From: Chloroflexota bacterium
GTDB lineage: Bacteria > Chloroflexota > Limnocylindria > Limnocylindrales > CSP1-4
Assembly: GCA_027457005.1 (NCBI GenBank)
Contig: DAIDTV010000087.1
Coordinates: forward strand, 1-6,274
Reading direction: 5' to 3'
Length of the DNA: 6,274 bases
In this document: positions 1-6,088 of the stretch, in pieces
Layout of the letters: each line of letters begins with the position of its first letter
Position numbering within the stretch: position 1 is the stretch's first letter
The notes under the pieces: model-generated
Told to the model about the DNA's origin: nothing
Databases searched by the model: none
Seen by the model: only the letters and a program-made list of their open reading frames with translations
Position numbers and translations under genes: made by a program

Positions 1-1
1 G

Positions 2-478
2 GCGGGAGACGCGGCCGCGGGTGCCGAGACCGGCCGGGCCGCACTCGAGCTCGCGGAGAAGGCTGGTGACCCGGTCGCCATCGCGCGCGCGTGCCAGGTG
101 CTCGGGTCGATCGCCCGCCGCCGGGGTGAGCTCGGGGCGGCGCGCGAACTGCTCGAGCGGGCCTATGGGATCTCGTCCGAGCTTCCCGACCTGAGCCTGC
201 GCATCGCAGTCCTCAACACCCTGGCGCTCGCGGAGGCAGAGGCCAGTGAACGAGCGCGCGCGGTGACGCTCACGGAGGAGGCCCTGGAACTCTGCGTGCG
301 CCTGGGCGATCGCCACCGTCGGGCAGCCCTGGAGAACAACCTGGCCGACCTGCACCGTGCCGAGGGAAGGGATGACGAGGCGATGGACCATCTCAAGCGC
401 GCCGTGGCCATCTTCGCCGAGATCGAGGGCCGGCCCGGCGTGCTGGAACCGGAGATCTGGAAGCTGGTCGAGTGGTAA
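2..478 (+). CDS. C-terminal part of a TPR-repeat protein (5' end outside window)
   Basis: The frame is open from the left edge to a TAA at 476-478, giving the last 158 residues of a longer protein. The sequence is all amphipathic helices in TPR-like pairs: a first pair around ALELAEKAGDPVAIARACQVLG, a second around RGELGAARELLERAYGIS, a third around AVTLTEEALELCVRLGDR, and a last around LENNLADLHRAEGRDDEAMDHLKRA. The tail PEIWKLVEW is, from memory, typical of the C-terminal end of large ATP-binding TPR regulators (BTAD/LuxR-like or adenylate-cyclase-associated AAA proteins). That family assignment is inference, because the nucleotide-binding part is not in the window. A GTG at 98 could be called as a start, but the helical repeat pattern continues upstream of it, so I treat the gene as truncated by the window. 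The TPR part most likely makes protein-protein contacts in the cytoplasm. Confidence 0.82.
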   Translation, partial: AGDAAAGAETGRAALELAEKAGDPVAIARACQVLGSIARRRGELGAARELLERAYGISSELPDLSLRIAVLNTLALAEAEASERARAVTLTEEALELCVRLGDRHRRAALENNLADLHRAEGRDDEAMDHLKRAVAIFAEIEGRPGVLEPEIWKLVEW

Positions 479-768
479 CGCGCCGGCAGTCACGCCCGTC
501 CTTGTCCGCAGACGACTCGCGTTCAGCTCGTGCGCAGCGAGCGCGGGTGGGAGCTTCACTCCCGAGCTGCCCTTCCCGGAAACAGGAGCAGCATTCCCGC
601 GCCGTCGGTCCCGCTCCGGGAACGTGTGTCGCCGCCGCCTCCCCCGCGCAGGGTCTCTCCTGTCCGGCGGCTCGTGCGGCGCGCAAGGGCCAGCCTCGGG
701 GCAGGCCGGGGCACCTGAGACCCGCGCGGCAACGGGCTCCGCGGCCCGCCCTGGCCCCGCCTTGCGCG
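479..768. other. Intergenic gap with two inverted repeats
   Basis: No convincing gene is seen on either strand: frames here are open only because the sequence is so GC-rich, and their translations are low-complexity Arg/Ala/Pro. There is a small hairpin at 549-563 (GGGAG, 5-base loop, CTCCC), about 70 bases after the TPR gene stop and without a T tract. There is also an 8-bp inverted repeat, TTCCCGGA at 573-580 and TCCGGGAA at 615-622, separated by 34 bases. Either could be a weak terminator or an operator. Neither is strong evidence alone. Confidence 0.4.
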
Positions 769-1176
769 ATGGCGCGGGGCCACACGTTGCACATCGCCGG
801 CTTCGGCGTCTCGGCCCAGCTGGCCGAGTTCGCGCTCGGCCACGCGACGGCGCGCGCCTCCTTCGGAGTCCTGCAGCCCTCCTTGGGCGCCGCAACGGCC
901 ATCATCGGGCTCCGAGCGGCACGCAGCTGGACCGCTGCCCTGGCTGTCGGTCTCGCCGTCTATCTCGTCACCCTGTACATGGGCTACTGGACCAGCATCA
1001 GTCACCTCGGCGGCGTCGTGCCGATCCTGTGCTGGGAGCTCGACGAGCTCGCCGGCCTCGGGCAGCGGCGAGTGTGCCTCCCTCGCAACCCGATTGGCCG
1101 ACTGGAGGCGCGGACGGACCAGCGCTCGACCCCCGCCGCCCAGCCGCCCTCACTGCTGGTGCCTGGAGGGAACTGA
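769..1176 (+). CDS. Small membrane protein of unknown function, 135 aa
   Basis: I do not recognise this gene with confidence. From ATG 769 to TGA 1174-1176 the codons have strong G/C at the third position. The translation carries hydrophobic segments at about residues 31-50 (ASFGVLQPSLGAATAIIGL), 54-75 (WTAALAVGLAVYLVTLYMGY) and a weaker one at 76-90 ending in PILCWELDE. The rest is a polar, Pro/Arg-rich tail of about 40 residues. This suggests an inner-membrane protein with two or three spans. The frame is open further upstream (to a GTG at 472), but that stretch does not look coding, so 769 was chosen. No clear Shine-Dalgarno precedes it, so the true start could differ or the N-terminus could be degraded. 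A weak resemblance to the DUF6790 type of small four-helix membrane proteins (FGVL in the middle span) is possible but not demonstrated. Confidence 0.55.
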   Translation: MARGHTLHIAGFGVSAQLAEFALGHATARASFGVLQPSLGAATAIIGLRAARSWTAALAVGLAVYLVTLYMGYWTSISHLGGVVPILCWELDELAGLGQRRVCLPRNPIGRLEARTDQRSTPAAQPPSLLVPGGN

Positions 1177-1435
1177 CTGGCGGGCACGCTCTTTGTCCGG
1201 CTCAGCTGTCGGCCGACGCTGCGCGATCGATGGGGCGGTGTCGGGCGATGTCCGTCGTGCCCGCTGGCGGCCCACCTGCTCGTGCCGGCCGCGCACGAGG
1301 CGCGTGCTCCGGGGACGGCGGGTGGGACAGTCGGAGTCGTACATGTGGCACTGACGGGGCTCGGTCGGCGTCCGTACCGTACCTGGCACGGCGCAGGCGA
1401 TCCGCGGGCACCGGGACGGCAAGGAGCAACGAACG
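1177..1435. other. Intergenic region upstream of the tatA-like gene
   Basis: No gene is supported on either strand. The plus-strand frame that later encodes the lipoprotein is open back to a GTG at 1282, but residues encoded before about 1474 look random. A perfect 7-bp hairpin is present at 1279-1299: CTCGTGC, 7-base loop, GCACGAG. It has no following T run, so it is not a typical intrinsic terminator. No convincing -35/-10 pair was found, although a promoter for the downstream genes should lie here. Confidence 0.4.
1421..1426 (+). promoter_or_regulatory. Strong ribosome binding site for the tatA-like frame
   Basis: AAGGAG lies 9 bases before the ATG at 1436. It is the best Shine-Dalgarno on the plus strand of this window. 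It fixes the start of the TatA-like product in a frame that hits a TGA at 1475-1477. This mismatch between an excellent start and an immediate stop is the main sign that a frameshift lies just downstream. Confidence 0.7.
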
Positions 1436-1683
1436 ATGGGCGCACTGTCACCCGGGCAGCTGGTCATCGGCAGGTGATCCCGTTGCTGGTGTTCGGGCCG
1501 GGCGGGCTCCCCGAGACCGGCACCGCCATCGGTACGGCGATGCGCGACCTCCGGAATGCCATGGAAGGAAAGGACCTGCCACCGTCCGGCGACGGGCCGC
1601 GACCGGCCGAGCCGGTATCGCCGCCGACCATCGCAGATCGCACGCACCAGGCGGGCACGGGCGGCCGGCCGGCGGCACCCTCG
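1436..1683 (+). pseudogene. tatA: TatA/MttA-like translocase subunit, frameshifted, no own stop codon
   Basis: TatA forms the membrane pore-like part of the twin-arginine protein export system: a short N-terminal transmembrane helix, an FG hinge, an amphipathic helix and a polar tail. From ATG 1436 the sequence reads MGALSPGQLVIGR and then stops. In the frame one base over (codon starts 1474, 1477 and so on) the continuation is VIPLLVFGPGGLPETG, then TAIGTAMRDLRNAMEGKD, a recognisable TatA hinge and amphipathic helix. Restoring one base at 1469-1472 (GGCAG to GGCCAG) gives a continuous TatA with the usual spacing between LSP and FGPG. Against this being fully normal, the restored frame has no stop and continues in frame into the lipoprotein, and no frame has a stop here before 1957. 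The end at 1683 is therefore only the point where the downstream signal peptide begins. It may be a real frameshift mutation, an assembly error or part of a fusion. Confidence 0.6.
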
Positions 1684-3309
1684 GTGCCACCGCGCCATCG
1701 CCTCCGGGTGGACATTGCCAGCACGCTCGGCGCGGCCGTGCTCGTCCTTGCCTGCTCGAGCGCGCCTGTCCCGAGCCCGGTCGCGTCACCTGCGCGTGCC
1801 TCGCCCCTCTCCTCGGCACCCACAGCCTCCCTGCCACCGGCATCGGCGCCGCCCCCTCCCTCGGCGTCCCTTTCCAGTCCTCCGGCCTCCCTGCGGCCGG
1901 TCACCCTGGCGCCGCGCCGGACGATCGGAGGCCCCCGCCCGGACATTGCGGCCCTGATCACCCAGTACCAGTACGGGGAGGCCCCGGTCCCCCTGGAGCG
2001 AGGTGCGGCGCTCACCGACTGGCACCTCTCGCGGCCGAACCTGCACGCGGTGGCCGGCTGGGCCGGCAAGGTGAGCGTGCCGGCGGGCGGACGGGTCGAG
2101 TTGCACCTGCGCGCGATCGAGCCCGCAGTGCGCCTCGACGTCTTCCGGGTGGGCGCCCACGACGCCACCCACCTCGCCACGGTGGCCCGGGTGGCGGTGC
2201 GCTTCCAGCCTGACGCCCGCCCCAGCCTGCCCGTGGGCCGGGTGGAGACACACTGGCCGGTGAGTTACACGCTCCCGGTTCCGACCAGCTGGCGCAGCGG
2301 GTTCTACCTCGTGAAGGTCACCACGCTGCCGGCGGGCTACCAGGCCTACGTGCCCTTCGCGGTGACCGCGACGCGGCCCGCGCCGCTGCTCGTGGTGCTG
2401 CCCATGCTCTCCTACCAGGCCTACAACGGCTGGGGCGGCTCGGACCTGTACGACTGGTGGAAGGGGCCGTTCCCGCGCGCCGCCGAGGCGAGCTTCGACC
2501 GCCCCTACGAGCATGGCTACGGGGCGGGGATGCTCTTCCGGCTCGACTTCCCGCTGCTGGTCTGGCTGGAGGACGAGGGCTACGCGCCCGCCTACACCAC
2601 CGATCTCGACGTGGCTCGCAACCCGTCGCTCGTGGTCGGCTCGCGGGTGGTGATCCTCTCCGGCCACCCCGAGTACTGGCTGGGAGCCGACCGCGACGCC
2701 TTTGACGCAGCGCAGGCGCGGGGCGTGAGCCTCTTGGGCATGGGCGCCAACATGGCCTACATGCAGGTCCGCCTCCTGCCCAACTCGGCCGGTGTCCCCG
2801 AGCGCACGGTGGTCTGCTACAAGAGCCTGGCCTGGGATCCCCTGGCGGCGGGCCATCCGTCCGAGGCGACCGTGCGCTTCCAGAACTCCCCGATCCGCCG
2901 ACCGCCCAAGGACCTGCTCGGCGAGGAGTACGGCGGCATCGTGCCAGGCCTGGCGCCCATGGTGCTGGGTCCCGACATCGCGCGCTTCGCCCCGAACACG
3001 GGCTTGCGCCCCGGGCAGTCGCTGCCGGGTCTCATCGGCGACGAGATCGACGTGGCGTCATCGAAACCGGGCGCCCTGCTGCTGGCGAAGACGCCGGTCC
3101 ACGCCCGCGGCTACACCCCCAACTTCGCGGGTGCCAGCCTGTGGGTCACGCCCTCGGGGGCGCATACCTTCGACGCCGGCACGTTCGACTGGTCCTGGGG
3201 CCTCGACCCGCGCTGGTCGGCGGCGCTGCCGGGCTTCCCCGCGCGCGCCTTCGCCCAGCTGACCGCCGACATCCTGGCTTGGGCGGGGGCATACCCCCGA
3301 GCCTCGTAG
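1684..3309 (+). CDS. Lipoprotein with N,N-dimethylformamidase beta-subunit-like (DUF6605) domain
   Basis: From GTG 1684 this gives 541 aa. Residues 1-24 look like a lipoprotein signal: basic MPPRHRLR, a hydrophobic stretch, then VLAC with Cys24 as the lipidation site. Residues 25-75 are a Pro/Ser/Ala-rich linker. Residues about 125-230 form a beta-rich, immunoglobulin-like region (GKVSVPAGGRVELHLRA through GYQAYVPFAV). Residues about 233-535 match the C-terminal domain of N,N-dimethylformamidase beta-subunit-like proteins. Landmarks are SYQAYNGWGG (243-252), GHPEYW (327-332), GMGANMAYMQVR (352-363), GDEID (452-456) and AGTFDWSWGLD (498-508). In characterised dimethylformamidase, Tyr and Glu ligands hold a mononuclear iron; Tyr244 or Tyr247, His328 and Glu330 are candidate equivalents here, by inference. 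The substrate is unknown and many family members are not amidases. No Shine-Dalgarno precedes 1684. In-frame starts at 1540 and 1561 lie inside the TatA-like part, so translation may be coupled to it. The stop is TAG 3307-3309. Confidence 0.8.
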   Translation: MPPRHRLRVDIASTLGAAVLVLACSSAPVPSPVASPARASPLSSAPTASLPPASAPPPPSASLSSPPASLRPVTLAPRRTIGGPRPDIAALITQYQYGEAPVPLERGAALTDWHLSRPNLHAVAGWAGKVSVPAGGRVELHLRAIEPAVRLDVFRVGAHDATHLATVARVAVRFQPDARPSLPVGRVETHWPVSYTLPVPTSWRSGFYLVKVTTLPAGYQAYVPFAVTATRPAPLLVVLPMLSYQAYNGWGGSDLYDWWKGPFPRAAEASFDRPYEHGYGAGMLFRLDFPLLVWLEDEGYAPAYTTDLDVARNPSLVVGSRVVILSGHPEYWLGADRDAFDAAQARGVSLLGMGANMAYMQVRLLPNSAGVPERTVVCYKSLAWDPLAAGHPSEATVRFQNSPIRRPPKDLLGEEYGGIVPGLAPMVLGPDIARFAPNTGLRPGQSLPGLIGDEIDVASSKPGALLLAKTPVHARGYTPNFAGASLWVTPSGAHTFDAGTFDWSWGLDPRWSAALPGFPARAFAQLTADILAWAGAYPRAS

Positions 3310-3397
3310 CGCCCGGGGATGCCGGTCGCGACGGGGGGCCGCGAGAAGCGCAGCGGGCGACGCGCGTCGGAGCGTACCACCGCGGTCGTGCTCGGGT

Positions 3398-3430
3398 CCG
3401 GTCGGGGAGGCACGACCCCTCCCGAACCGG
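3398..3430. terminator. GC-rich hairpin between convergent genes, possible bidirectional terminator
   Basis: CCGGT (3398-3402) pairs with ACCGG (3426-3430), and GGGAGG (3405-3410) pairs with CCTCCC (3418-3423). A 2x2 internal loop separates the helices and the hairpin loop is 7 bases. It lies about 90 bases after the lipoprotein stop and 25 bases beyond the end of the methyltransferase remnant on the other strand, the right place to end both transcripts. There is no T tract on either side, so it would be a non-canonical or Rho-assisted terminator. The rest of 3310-3455 shows no gene. Confidence 0.4.
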
Positions 3431-3455
3431 GCTGTGCGTGCCCTCCGATCGGTGC

Positions 3456-4134
3456 TCAGCCACCGGCCACATCGCCCGGGCCGCGCCATCCTGGTGGGCG
3501 CGGGGTCGTCCGGGGGCGCCAACCGAGCGGGTCGACGGGACAGACCATGGGCTGGGCTGCCAACGCTTCCCTGGCCCCTCGACCGCCGACCGACGCCGCA
3601 CCGGAACCCACGCCGCCCCACCAATCCGCGCCGGCCGGCCGTACGCCGACTGGCAGAGCTGGGTCCCGCAGGACCCGCCCTTTCCCGGCGCGCTCGGCGA
3701 GCGCGCGCAGTTCAGGCCCGGTGCGGAAGCGGGCTCGGCGCCACGTGGTCGTCCCCCATCGGCCGCCCAGTCGCCGAAGGACTGCCCAGGTGCTCGTCAC
3801 TCCCAGCTCGCCGCTCACGAGCCGCCCGCCTGGTCGCGCCACGCGCGCAATGTCGCGCAGTGCATCCCGGGCCTCGGGCACGAAGCAGAGGACGATGCTG
3901 GCGACGACTAGGTCGAATGTCGCATCGGGGAACGGTGGGCGCTCCAGGTGAGCCTCGACGAACGTCGCACGGACGCCGCCTGCGGTGGCTGGCTGCCGTG
4001 CCACCTCGAGCATCGCCGGCTCAGCGTCGATGCCGTGACGCCCGCGCCGCGGACAGCCAGCACCAATGCGAGGGTCCCCTCGCCGCATCGTAACGCTCCG
4101 GCCCGACACGGACGGGCGGTACTGGCTGGCGCAT
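3456..4134 (-). pseudogene. Class I SAM-dependent methyltransferase, broken across three frames
   Basis: The longest readable piece (about 4035 down to 3660) is a Methyltransf_11-type domain: GIDAEPAMLEVA (acidic residue that contacts SAM ribose), FPDATFDLVVASIVLCFVPE (motif II region), then ARVARPGGRLVSGELG and TTWRRARFRTGPELRALAERAG. The stretch just before it, GEGTLALVLAVRGAGVT, is the end of the glycine-rich SAM motif plus the next helix, but lies in a different frame; adding one base in the CC at 4033-4034 joins them. The very start, ATG 4134, reads MRQPVPPVRVGPERYDAA in a third frame. The usual residues between RYD and the full DVGCG motif, normally some tens, are missing. The C-terminal part below about 3660 no longer resembles the family well; the TGA lies at 3456-3458. 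The gene starts 15 bases after the ilvB stop, so it was probably co-transcribed with ilvB. The substrate cannot be predicted. Decay is most likely, sequence error the alternative. Confidence 0.62.
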
Positions 4135-4139
4135 GCGCG

Positions 4140-4145
4140 ACCTCC
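4140..4145 (-). promoter_or_regulatory. Ribosome binding site of the methyltransferase remnant
   Basis: On the minus strand GGAGGT lies 5 bases before ATG 4134. It overlaps no part of ilvB but begins only 3 bases after its stop codon. This decides the start of the methyltransferase at 4134 and suggests translational coupling to ilvB in the ancestral operon. That such a good site precedes an unreadable gene argues for recent damage or a sequence error rather than ancient decay. Confidence 0.6.
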
Positions 4146-4148
4146 GGA

Positions 4149-5924
4149 TCACTCCTCGAGCAGGTCCGAGAGCCCCTTGCCCGCCGGCATCATGGGGAAG
4201 ACGTTCTGCTCGTCGGCGATCCGGAAGTGGATGAGCGCTGGACCGTCGGCAGCGCGCGCGGCGGCGATTGCGGCCGGGACCTCGTCGGGCCGCGTCGCGA
4301 GGAAGGCCGGGATGCCGTACGCGCCGGCGAGCGCGACGAAGTCCGGGTTCTCGAGGTGCGACGACTGGTAGTTGCCGCCATAGACGAGCTCCTGCCACTG
4401 GCGGATCATGCCAAGCTTGCTGTTGTCGAGGATGGCGATCTTGACCGGGATGCGCTCCTGCATGAGGGTGCCGAGCTGCTGCATCGTCATCTGGAAGCCG
4501 CCGTCGCCACAGATCGCCCAGGTCTCGCGATCCGGTCGGCCGACGGCCGCCCCCATCGCCGCGGGCAAGGCGAACCCCATGGTGCCGAGCCCGCCCGAGC
4601 TCAGGTGTGAGCGGGGCGCCCGAAAGCCCCCGTAGCGGGCGGTCCACATCTGGTTCTGCCCGACGTCAGCCACGAGGGTGGCCGCGTGCTCGGTGGCCGC
4701 GGCGATCTGCTCGATCACGTAGTCGGCCGAGAGCAGCCCGTCCCGCCAGGCGCCCGAGCCGTGCCAGGGACGCGCCTCTGTTTCGCGGCGCCAGTCGCCG
4801 ATCTCCGCGAAGTAAGAGGCACGCGCCGCGTCCGTCCGCGCCGTGACGAGCGGCGTCAGGGCGGCGAGGACGCGGCCGACGTCGCCCACGATCGGCACAT
4901 CGACCGCCACGTTCTTACCGATCTCGGCCGGGTCGATGTCGACCTGGATGATCCGGGCCCCCGTGGCGTAGGTGCTCACGCTGCCGGTCACCCGATCGCT
5001 GAAGCGCATGCCGAGCGCGATGAGGAGATCGGCGGCCTGGATGGCCCGGTTGACGTGCTTCCAGCCGTGCATGCCCATCACCCCGAGGCTCAACGGATGA
5101 TCCTCGGGGATCGCGCCCACGCCGAGCAGCGTGTGGGCGATCGGGATCTGGGTCCGTTCGGCGAAGGCGCGCAGCTCGTCGACCGCGTCGCCGAGCAGGA
5201 TGCCATGGCCGGCCAGGATCACCGGGCGCTGCGCCGCGTCGATGAGCGTCGTCGCCCGCCGCAGCTGGCGGGGGTGGCCCTCGAACGTGGGCCGGAAGCC
5301 GGGCAGGCCCGCCACCACCGCGGTGGCGTCTGGGTGCGGCGCCCCGGTGGGCTGGGCGAGGGCGTCTTTGGTGATATCGATGTGGACGGGCCCCGGCCGG
5401 CCCGTGCGGGCAATGTGGAAGGCCTCGGCGAACACGCGTGGCAGCTCGTCCGCGTCGCGCACGAGATAGTTGTGCTTCGTGATGGGCAGCGTGATGCCGG
5501 TGATGTCGATCTCCTGGAAGGCGTCCTTCCCCAGCAGCGAGCTCGCCACGTTGCCGGTGATCGCGACGATCGGGCTCGAGTCGAGCATGGCGGTGGCGAT
5601 GCCCGTGACGAGGTTGGTCGCACCGGGTCCCGAGGTGGCGAGGCAGACGCCGACCCTCCCCGTCGCCCGGGCATAGCCGTCCGCCGCGTGGGCGGCGCCC
5701 TGCTCGTGGCGCACGAGGACGTGCCGCAGTTCGGGATAGTCGCCCAGGACGTCGTAGAGGGGCAGCAGCACGCCCCCGGGATAGCCGAACACGACGTCGG
5801 CACCCTGGCGGAGGAGCGCCTCGAAGACGACGTCCGCGCCGATCCGGGCACGACTTCGCGGTACCACCGGCGACGCGGTCGGCTTCGCTGGATGAGTCGC
5901 CGAAGGGCTGGGCGTCGTCTTCAT
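4149..5924 (-). CDS. ilvB: Acetolactate synthase (acetohydroxyacid synthase) large subunit
   Basis: This ThDP- and FAD-dependent enzyme makes 2-acetolactate from two pyruvates, or 2-aceto-2-hydroxybutyrate from pyruvate and 2-oxobutyrate, the first common step of valine, leucine and isoleucine synthesis in the cytoplasm. At 591 aa it has normal family length and is intact. Residues 1-25 are a Pro/Ser/Thr/Ala-rich extension. The pyrimidine-binding domain (about 27-190) has FGYPGG (46-51), the catalytic Glu74 in RHEQGAAHAADGYAR, and FQEIDITG. The central FAD-type domain (about 210-355) has GMRFSDRVTGS (305-315). The pyrophosphate-binding domain (about 395-570) has the ThDP/Mg motif starting GDGGFQM (473) and ending LDN (499-501), then RQWQELVYGGNY, where Trp510 corresponds to the herbicide-site tryptophan. 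The FAD domain and RFSDRVTG favour the anabolic enzyme over catabolic AlsS. The start at 5924 has a good ribosome binding site. An attenuator precedes it; no regulatory subunit gene (ilvN) follows within the window. Confidence 0.97.
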   Translation of the reverse strand: MKTTPSPSATHPAKPTASPVVPRSRARIGADVVFEALLRQGADVVFGYPGGVLLPLYDVLGDYPELRHVLVRHEQGAAHAADGYARATGRVGVCLATSGPGATNLVTGIATAMLDSSPIVAITGNVASSLLGKDAFQEIDITGITLPITKHNYLVRDADELPRVFAEAFHIARTGRPGPVHIDITKDALAQPTGAPHPDATAVVAGLPGFRPTFEGHPRQLRRATTLIDAAQRPVILAGHGILLGDAVDELRAFAERTQIPIAHTLLGVGAIPEDHPLSLGVMGMHGWKHVNRAIQAADLLIALGMRFSDRVTGSVSTYATGARIIQVDIDPAEIGKNVAVDVPIVGDVGRVLAALTPLVTARTDAARASYFAEIGDWRRETEARPWHGSGAWRDGLLSADYVIEQIAAATEHAATLVADVGQNQMWTARYGGFRAPRSHLSSGGLGTMGFALPAAMGAAVGRPDRETWAICGDGGFQMTMQQLGTLMQERIPVKIAILDNSKLGMIRQWQELVYGGNYQSSHLENPDFVALAGAYGIPAFLATRPDEVPAAIAAARAADGPALIHFRIADEQNVFPMMPAGKGLSDLLEE

Positions 5925-5931
5925 CGATCTG

Positions 5932-5936
5932 CTCCC
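5932..5936 (-). promoter_or_regulatory. Ribosome binding site of ilvB
   Basis: On the minus strand GGGAG lies 7 bases before ATG 5924, supporting that start. It begins 25 bases beyond the U tract of the attenuator terminator, so it is transcribed only when the terminator is bypassed. Confidence 0.65.
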
Positions 5937-5961
5937 AGGGATCCGGGCTGTTGACCGAACG

Positions 5962-5989
5962 AAAAGACCCTCGCCGCCTGGCGAGGGTC
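5962..5989 (-). terminator. Intrinsic terminator in the ilvB leader (attenuator helix 3:4)
   Basis: On the minus strand GACCCTCGCC (5989-5980) and GGCGAGGGTC (5975-5966) form a perfect 10-bp GC-rich stem with a 4-base loop. TTTT (5965-5962) follows directly. It is oriented to stop transcription heading into ilvB and lies 37 bases before its start codon. On the plus strand the stem is followed by CCGATGAG, so it is not a terminator in that direction. Its left arm can instead pair with a segment inside the upstream leader peptide gene. Confidence 0.85.
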
Positions 5990-6088
5990 CCGATGAGTGC
6001 CTGCGTGCGCCTGTTCGCTATGCGCCGCCACTCCTCTCAGGCTCCCTCGCCGGACCCGCCAGGAGCCCGCCGAGCGCGACGAGGGAGC
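5962..6088 (-). promoter_or_regulatory. Ribosome-mediated transcription attenuator of ilvB
   Basis: Four segments are visible on the minus strand. Segment 1 is GCTCCCTCG (6088-6080) and segment 2 is CGAGGGAGC (6049-6041), a perfect 9-bp pair. Segment 2, read as GGCGAGGG (6051-6044), also pairs perfectly over 8 bases with CCCTCGCC of segment 3 (5987-5980). Segment 3 and segment 4 form the terminator. Segment 1 lies in codons 9-12 of the leader peptide, and segment 2 in codons 22-25. A ribosome stalled at the leucine codons between them would mask segment 1, free segment 2 to hold segment 3, and let RNA polymerase read into ilvB. A ribosome that reaches the stop codon, or no translation at all (1:2 formed), leaves segment 3 free to make the terminator. 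The mechanism is inferred by analogy with known leu/ilv attenuators; the base pairing is directly visible. Confidence 0.8.

Noticed and set aside
1684..1755. Twin-arginine (Tat) signal on the lipoprotein
   Set aside because: The n-region has RHRLR but no consecutive RR with the following hydrophobic motif residues, so a Sec-type lipoprotein signal is more likely despite the TatA-like neighbour.
1750..1900. Tandem repeat in the Pro/Ser/Ala-rich linker
   Set aside because: The codons and spacing are irregular. It is compositional bias of a disordered linker, not a repeat unit.
357..2213. A 618-codon plus-strand open frame
   Set aside because: It overlaps the TPR gene, the small membrane protein and the lipoprotein in another frame. 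Its translation is Arg/Pro/Ala/Gly-rich low complexity, the usual shadow of GC-rich coding DNA.
1786..2856. A 356-codon minus-strand open frame
   Set aside because: It is antisense to the well-supported lipoprotein domain, and its Arg/His/Gly-rich translation has no recognisable motifs.
4021..4647. Minus-strand open frame reading through the ilvB 3' end
   Set aside because: The part inside ilvB is an out-of-frame shadow. Only its last section, from ATG 4134, is meaningful, as the start of the methyltransferase remnant.
4686..5954. A 422-codon plus-strand open frame
   Set aside because: It lies antisense to ilvB, which is unmistakable. The composition (Asp/Arg/His/Gly-rich) is that of a reverse-complement shadow.
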